NCBI GenBank assembly: GCA_016180645.1
Contig: JACPAV010000005.1
Coordinates: 62,001-126,000, forward strand
Direction: 5' to 3'
Length of the DNA: 64,000 nucleotides
From: Nitrospirota bacterium
GTDB taxonomy: Bacteria; JACPQY01
Part shown: one piece after another, positions 60,492 to 64,000 of the stretch
Layout: the number at the start of each line of letters is the position of its first letter
Numbering within the stretch: the first letter of the stretch is position 1
Position numbers and translations under genes: made by a program
Notes under the pieces: generated by a model
What the model saw: only the letters and a program-made list of their open reading frames with translations
The model's database searches: none
What the model was told of the DNA's origin: nothing

Positions 60492-61757
60492 ATGATCCGC
60501 GGCCACCTCATCGTTCATCCGGTCTTGCGCCAGCGCCTCCCCGAATGGGTGCCCGCCGAGATGCCTCTCGTCGTTCCGTCAACTCTTCAACCGCCCGCCG
60601 CAGGCGCGAGCCCCGCCCTCACCTTCCGGCCTCTGGGCGCGTCTGATCCGTGGACCCTCGTGACGGAAACACCCCACGGCCCCTTCGAGGCTCGCGCGGA
60701 CTTGGGCGCCCTCATGGACTTCGTCCGATACGAACGGTACCGCCCCCCGTACCGACCCCTCTACACGCGGATTCCGCTTCCCATTCATCGCATTCCACGT
60801 CGGCTGCGCGCCACGGCGTACCGGTGGCTTTCCTCACGGTCGAAGCGCCACCCGCGCGCATCGGGCTTCACGTTCCCCGCCTGGCCCAAGGACGTGACCG
60901 TCGACACCCTGTCCCTCCTGGGGTCAATGCTGAATGTTGACAAACTCACCGGTCCAGACAAGTCAATCTTCAAGATTGACCCCGTGTGGCCGGAGGGCAA
61001 GAGCTATGCCGTGGTGCTCACGCATGACGTAGACTCCGGGTGGGCCTTCGAGCACACGGAGAATGTTGCCCCGCTTCTGAAAATCGAGTCCTCAGCCGGA
61101 GTACGGTCGGCCTGGTATTTTGTGGTCAAAACGATCCCAAGGCGTGAGATCCTGACACGGGGCTTGGAACGCGATGGCCATGAGATCGGATTTCACTGCT
61201 ACAACCACGATCATCGCTTCCCTTTTCTTTCCGAAGCCGCGATGCGCGCGCGGCTGGATCGTTGCCGTCCGTTTCTCGACCGGTTTGGCGTAAAGGGAAT
61301 GCGATCCGCAAACTACCTCAAGAGTTCCCGATTCCTCTCCATCATGGGTGAGCGATTCGAGTACGACCTATCCTTCCGCGATTCCTACCATGGCGCAGGG
61401 GGCGCTCATGGCTGCTCCACGGTGCACCCGTTTCGGATTGGGGGAGGCTCCCTCCTGGAAATCCCGACAACCATGCCGGATGACTACGACCTTTTTTCCC
61501 GCGGGCTGTCCCCCGAGGAAGCCCTGAAGATGCAAATCGAATCGATGGAGAACATCAAGATACGCGGAGGCGTGGTCAATCTGGTCACACATACGGAGCC
61601 TCATCTTTCGGTGAACAAGAAGGGGCTATGCCTGTACCAGGAAATCGTTCGATACGTTTCATCGGACCCCGCCGCCTGGATCACCCTCCCCCGCGATCTC
61701 GCCGCGTGGCGGAAAAGAGCCTCCCTGCTGGCCCCGCGTGAAACTCTGCCCACTTGA
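60492..61757 (+). CDS. Polysaccharide deacetylase-family protein
   Basis: 421 residues. The first ~150 are not recognised. The NodB-like part has LTHDVDSGWAFEHTENV (motif 1, with HDVD for the usual FDDG), HEIGFHCYNHDHRFPFLSE (the two metal histidines) and GMRSANYLKSSRF. This is the arrangement of the longer carbohydrate-esterase 4-like proteins found with surface polysaccharide genes. No signal peptide is evident, so it may act in the cytoplasm. Start ATG at 60492; an earlier start is prevented by the REPIN. Confidence 0.82.
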   Translation: MIRGHLIVHPVLRQRLPEWVPAEMPLVVPSTLQPPAAGASPALTFRPLGASDPWTLVTETPHGPFEARADLGALMDFVRYERYRPPYRPLYTRIPLPIHRIPRRLRATAYRWLSSRSKRHPRASGFTFPAWPKDVTVDTLSLLGSMLNVDKLTGPDKSIFKIDPVWPEGKSYAVVLTHDVDSGWAFEHTENVAPLLKIESSAGVRSAWYFVVKTIPRREILTRGLERDGHEIGFHCYNHDHRFPFLSEAAMRARLDRCRPFLDRFGVKGMRSANYLKSSRFLSIMGERFEYDLSFRDSYHGAGGAHGCSTVHPFRIGGGSLLEIPTTMPDDYDLFSRGLSPEEALKMQIESMENIKIRGGVVNLVTHTEPHLSVNKKGLCLYQEIVRYVSSDPAAWITLPRDLAAWRKRASLLAPRETLPT

Positions 61758-61807
61758 CGATTCACGATTCTCGATCCACGATCCGTATGTTGCAAGTTTC
61801 GGACCTC

Positions 61808-61877
61808 GACGCGCGGGCTGAAGCCCGCGGCTACGAAGAGTGGGACCAGAGGTAGGCGCAGGCTTTATGCCTGCGTA
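61808..61877. repeat. Class A REP pair
   Basis: Unit 61808-61834 (CGCGGGC/GCCCGCG, GCTAC) and unit 61851-61877 (GTAG, CGCAGGC/GCCTGCG around TTTAT). They lie between the deacetylase gene and the tRNA-Ser region. Confidence 0.88.
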
Positions 61878-61888
61878 CATTCCGCGCT

Positions 61889-61985
61889 GTCAGGTGAACA
61901 GTTTAGAGAAGTGCGTGACCAGCCAGGAGGGCGCGGTCGCGCACCATGGAGGACACGATGTCCTCGCGCCGTCAGGCGCACATTT
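61889..61985 (+). other. Degenerate upstream copy of the tRNA-Ser 5' region
   Basis: About 30 bases starting GTCAGGTGAACA (61889) resemble those starting GTCAGGCGCACA (61971), 82 bases on, and both end GTGCGTGA. The second copy leads into the functional tRNA-Ser. The first copy continues into a GC-rich hairpin (GAGGACA-CGA-TGTCCTC, 61949-61966) and has no T arm, so it is not a working tRNA. Confidence 0.45.
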
Positions 61986-61986
61986 T

Positions 61987-62073
61987 GGAGAGGTGCGTGA
62001 GCGGTTGAAACGGCACGCCTGGAGAGCGTGTAGGGATTAACGTCTCTCGTGGGTTCAAATCCCACCCTCTCCG
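61987..62073 (+). tRNA. tRNA-Ser (anticodon GGA)
   Basis: Acceptor arm GGAGAGG pairs with CCTCTCC (62066-62072), discriminator G. The anticodon stem CACGC/GCGTG encloses loop CTGGAGA, giving anticodon GGA. A long variable arm follows (class II tRNA), and the T arm reads GTGGG-TTCAAAT-CCCAC. CCA is not encoded. Confidence 0.95.
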
Positions 62074-62096
62074 CATTCCATCAGTACTTACACCGG

Positions 62097-62125
62097 TTGA
62101 AATCCCGGCCCGAACGCGTTAAGAA
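62097..62125 (+). promoter_or_regulatory. Promoter of the small zinc-ribbon-like gene
   Basis: TTGAAA (62097-62102), 17-base spacer, TAAGAA (62120-62125), then ATG after six bases; leaderless architecture. Confidence 0.5.
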
Positions 62126-62131
62126 GTGCGC

Positions 62132-62314
62132 ATGGAAGACGTCATCCCGACCGAACTGAAGTGCCCGTTTTGCCAAGGCATGTTTGTCATCTCCGGTCTC
62201 GCCCTCGACGAGGATCAGAGCATCTACTGCAAGTGCGGCCACTGCGGCAAGAAAGTTCAGTTCGCCAAAGTCGAACACCACGAATTGAAGTCCACTCCTA
62301 CCAAGAAGAAGTAG
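62132..62314 (+). CDS. Small zinc-ribbon-like protein
   Basis: 60 residues: LKCPFCQGMFVISGL, then CKCGHCGKKVQFAKV and a basic end. The CPFC and CGHC pairs, ~25 residues apart, look like a zinc ribbon. Not recognised as a named family. The start codon is chosen by promoter spacing and by similarity of the N-terminus to other short zinc ribbons. It may be a nucleic-acid or protein-binding module. Confidence 0.65.
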   Translation: MEDVIPTELKCPFCQGMFVISGLALDEDQSIYCKCGHCGKKVQFAKVEHHELKSTPTKKK

Positions 62315-62387
62315 GTGGTGAAATTCCGATTGGATTCCGAGGCTGATTTCTTGTTGGCAATGGTGACTCAGATGATCCCCCTCCATA

Positions 62388-64000
62388 ATGGGTAGCATTC
62401 ACGGCGGACTCATCGTCGCCAAGGCCCTGAAATCTATCGGCACGGAGTGCCTGTTCACCCTCTGCGGCGGGCATATTCAGAATATCTACGACGGATGCCT
62501 CACCCTCGGAATCCGGGTCGTCGATTTTCGCCACGAACAGGCCGCGGCCCACGCCGCCGATGGATGGTCCCGCGCCACCGGGAAGCCGGGCGTGGTCGCC
62601 GTGACAGCCGGTCCGGGTGTAACCGATGCCGTTACCGGGGTGGCCAACGCCTGGCGGGCCCAAAGCCCCATGATCGTCATCGGCGGCCAGGGGCCGAAAT
62701 CCATGCAGGACAAGGGATCTCTCCAGGAGATGGACCACGTTGAACTCATGCGGTCCATTACGAAGTGGTCGGTGTCCGTTCCAGAAACACGCCGCCTCGG
62801 TGAATATGTGCTTCATGCCTACCGGGTGGCCCTCTCCGGAGTACCCGGGCCCGTCTTCCTCGAAATGCCCATCGACATCCTGATGAACTACGCCGAGGAA
62901 GCCGAGACCGGAATCCCCGATCGCCCCCCCGAAGTCCCTCCCATGGGACCCGATCCCGCTCAGGTGGAACGCGCCGCCGAGCTGATTCGGACGGCCCAGA
63001 ATCCCGTCGCCCTCATCGGAAGTCAGTTGGCCTGGTCGCGTCGCCGTGACATCGCCCCCGAATTCTGCGAGACGCTCCACATCCCCGCGTTTCTGAATGG
63101 GATGGCCCGCGGGGCCCTGCGCCCGGACCATCCCTGGTTCTTCCATCTCTGCCGCCGCCAGGCCCTGGAAAAGGCGGACGTCGTTCTGGTCTTCGGAACC
63201 CCGCTCGATTTTCGGCTGGATTATGGTCGAGTTCTCGGTGAGAAAGCAAAGATTGTTCAAGTAGACCTTGAAGGTAAGGAACTCGGTCGAAACCGTCCGC
63301 TCGACCTCGCCATACTCGGTGACACGGGGCTTGTCATGGATGGACTACTGCGCACCCTGGGCTCCCGCAAAGACGGCGCCCCGAATCACGGCTGGATCGA
63401 GTATCTCCGGCAAGCCGAGACCAAGGCCTGGGAGAAAATGAAGCCCGAGATGGAGTCGAATGACGTACCGGTGAATCCCCTCCGCTTTTCGAATGAACTG
63501 AGGAAATTTGTCGATGAAAACACCGTGCTGATCGGCGATGGAGGCGACATCGTGGGTACCGCAGCAAAGATGAATTTCCCGTACAAGATGGGGCAATGGA
63601 TGGATCCCGGCCCGCTCGGAACGCTGGGCGTCGGCCCCTCTTTCGCGATGGCCGCCAAGCTCGCGAATCCCGAAGCACGGGTCATGATCGTATACGGAGA
63701 CGGCTCATTCGGACTCAATGGATTCGAATATGAGGCTGCCATCCGCCAGAAGATTCCTTTTGTGGGCGTGATGGGCAACGATGCCGCATGGATGCAGATC
63801 CACCGCGGCCAGGAAATGATCTTCGGCGCCGATCGAACCGTGGCCACCAAGCTCGATTTCACCCGGTATGATCGGATCGTGGAGGCCATGGGAGGTCACG
63901 GAGAGTACGTCGAAAAACCGGCCGGGATCGGTCCCGCCATCGAACGATCTCTCGCCTCGGGAAAACCCGCGCTCGTGAACGTGAAAATCGGCCGCAGCGA
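62388..64000 (+). CDS. Thiamine-diphosphate-dependent enzyme, acetolactate synthase-like (partial, cut by right edge)
   Basis: 537 codons are visible. N-terminal TPP-binding domain: CGGHIQNIYDGC, the catalytic glutamate in DFRHEQAAAHAADG, AVTAGPGVTDAVTGVANAW and GPVFLEMPID. A central domain follows with GSQLAWSRR. The C-terminal TPP domain has GDGGDIVG, LGTLGVGPSFAMAAK and the Mg/TPP motif YGDGSFGLNGFEYEAA. This is the architecture of acetolactate synthase, 2-hydroxyacyl-CoA lyase and oxalyl-CoA decarboxylase. NAAWM replaces the usual N-N/G-x-Y (here GNDAAWMQIHRG), which does not settle the substrate. ATG at 62388; the gene continues beyond base 64000. Confidence 0.88.
   Translation, partial: MGSIHGGLIVAKALKSIGTECLFTLCGGHIQNIYDGCLTLGIRVVDFRHEQAAAHAADGWSRATGKPGVVAVTAGPGVTDAVTGVANAWRAQSPMIVIGGQGPKSMQDKGSLQEMDHVELMRSITKWSVSVPETRRLGEYVLHAYRVALSGVPGPVFLEMPIDILMNYAEEAETGIPDRPPEVPPMGPDPAQVERAAELIRTAQNPVALIGSQLAWSRRRDIAPEFCETLHIPAFLNGMARGALRPDHPWFFHLCRRQALEKADVVLVFGTPLDFRLDYGRVLGEKAKIVQVDLEGKELGRNRPLDLAILGDTGLVMDGLLRTLGSRKDGAPNHGWIEYLRQAETKAWEKMKPEMESNDVPVNPLRFSNELRKFVDENTVLIGDGGDIVGTAAKMNFPYKMGQWMDPGPLGTLGVGPSFAMAAKLANPEARVMIVYGDGSFGLNGFEYEAAIRQKIPFVGVMGNDAAWMQIHRGQEMIFGADRTVATKLDFTRYDRIVEAMGGHGEYVEKPAGIGPAIERSLASGKPALVNVKIGRS

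Noticed and set aside
62298-63260. 320-codon minus-strand frame opposite the TPP enzyme
   Set aside because: The plus-strand frame shows all acetolactate-synthase-type motifs; the opposite frame is unrecognisable and rich in Gly/His/Arg as expected of a shadow.

Overview
The window is about 64 kb of high-GC DNA (roughly 60% by eye) from a Gram-negative bacterium. It encodes an OmpA-family outer-membrane protein, a lipoprotein, TRAP transporter parts and a heptose nucleotidyltransferase. Two genes need in-frame UGA to be read as selenocysteine (SelD and a small glutaredoxin-like protein), so the organism decodes Sec. The mix of a split glycine decarboxylase (GcvPA/GcvPB), MopE/RCC1-type giant lipoprotein, TatT-type TRAP genes, acyl-CoA dehydrogenases and Sec use resembles deltaproteobacteria-like or related uncultured lineages. 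This placement is an inference and no species is named.

Layout. 1-5.8 kb (minus): HEAT-repeat protein, CheR, CheB and a chorismate mutase/HisC-like fusion that runs off the left edge, preceded by an HldE-type nucleotidyltransferase fused to an ICMT-like membrane domain. 5.9-9.5 kb (minus): RimK ligase, M14-like amidohydrolase, pyruvoyl arginine decarboxylase and a deoxyhypusine-synthase-family enzyme. 9.7-11.9 kb (plus): selD with Sec, a formyltransferase-fold protein and a UXX-star-like protein with two Sec codons. 12.2-24.3 kb (minus): ten co-directional housekeeping genes (rdgB, glmM, pdxJ, acpS, nnrDE, tsaE, lysC, dnaE, hflX, pgsA). 24.4-30.6 kb: M50 protease, murI/truA/hemB, acyl-CoA dehydrogenase, a small hypothetical and a MaoC pair. 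30.7-36.2 kb (minus): AtoE transporter, then DUF58/BatA-VWA/DUF4159. 36.3-38.6 kb (plus): acyl-CoA dehydrogenase and a ClpX-like ATPase. 38.7-43.6 kb (minus): gcvT-gcvH-gcvPA-gcvPB. 43.7-44.2 kb: a REP-associated transposase (RAYT). 44.3-49.6 kb (minus): a 1789-residue lipoprotein. 50-55.8 kb (plus): OmpA-like protein and TatT-DctP-DctQ-DctM. 56.2-61.8 kb (plus): metK, ahcY, an oxidoreductase, a glycosyltransferase and a polysaccharide deacetylase. 61.9-64 kb: tRNA-Ser, a small zinc-ribbon-like protein and a thiamine-diphosphate enzyme cut by the right edge.

The dominant unusual signal is a dense family of repetitive extragenic palindromes. Nearly every operon boundary carries GTAG-tagged hairpins, usually in inverted pairs (REPINs), in two sequence classes: class A with arms such as CGCAGGC/GCCTGCG, class B with GTAGGGGAG-type feet. 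A RAYT gene sits between two class A units, and one of them supplies its stop codon. The palindromes also occur inside coding sequence in frame: twice in gcvT, at the junction of the hldE/ICMT fusion, and several times in the giant lipoprotein. Other palindromes are in turn nested in the centres of some REPs. A second pattern is promoter architecture: many operon heads show a TANNNT -10 box only 6-10 bases before the start codon, implying leaderless or nearly leaderless mRNAs.
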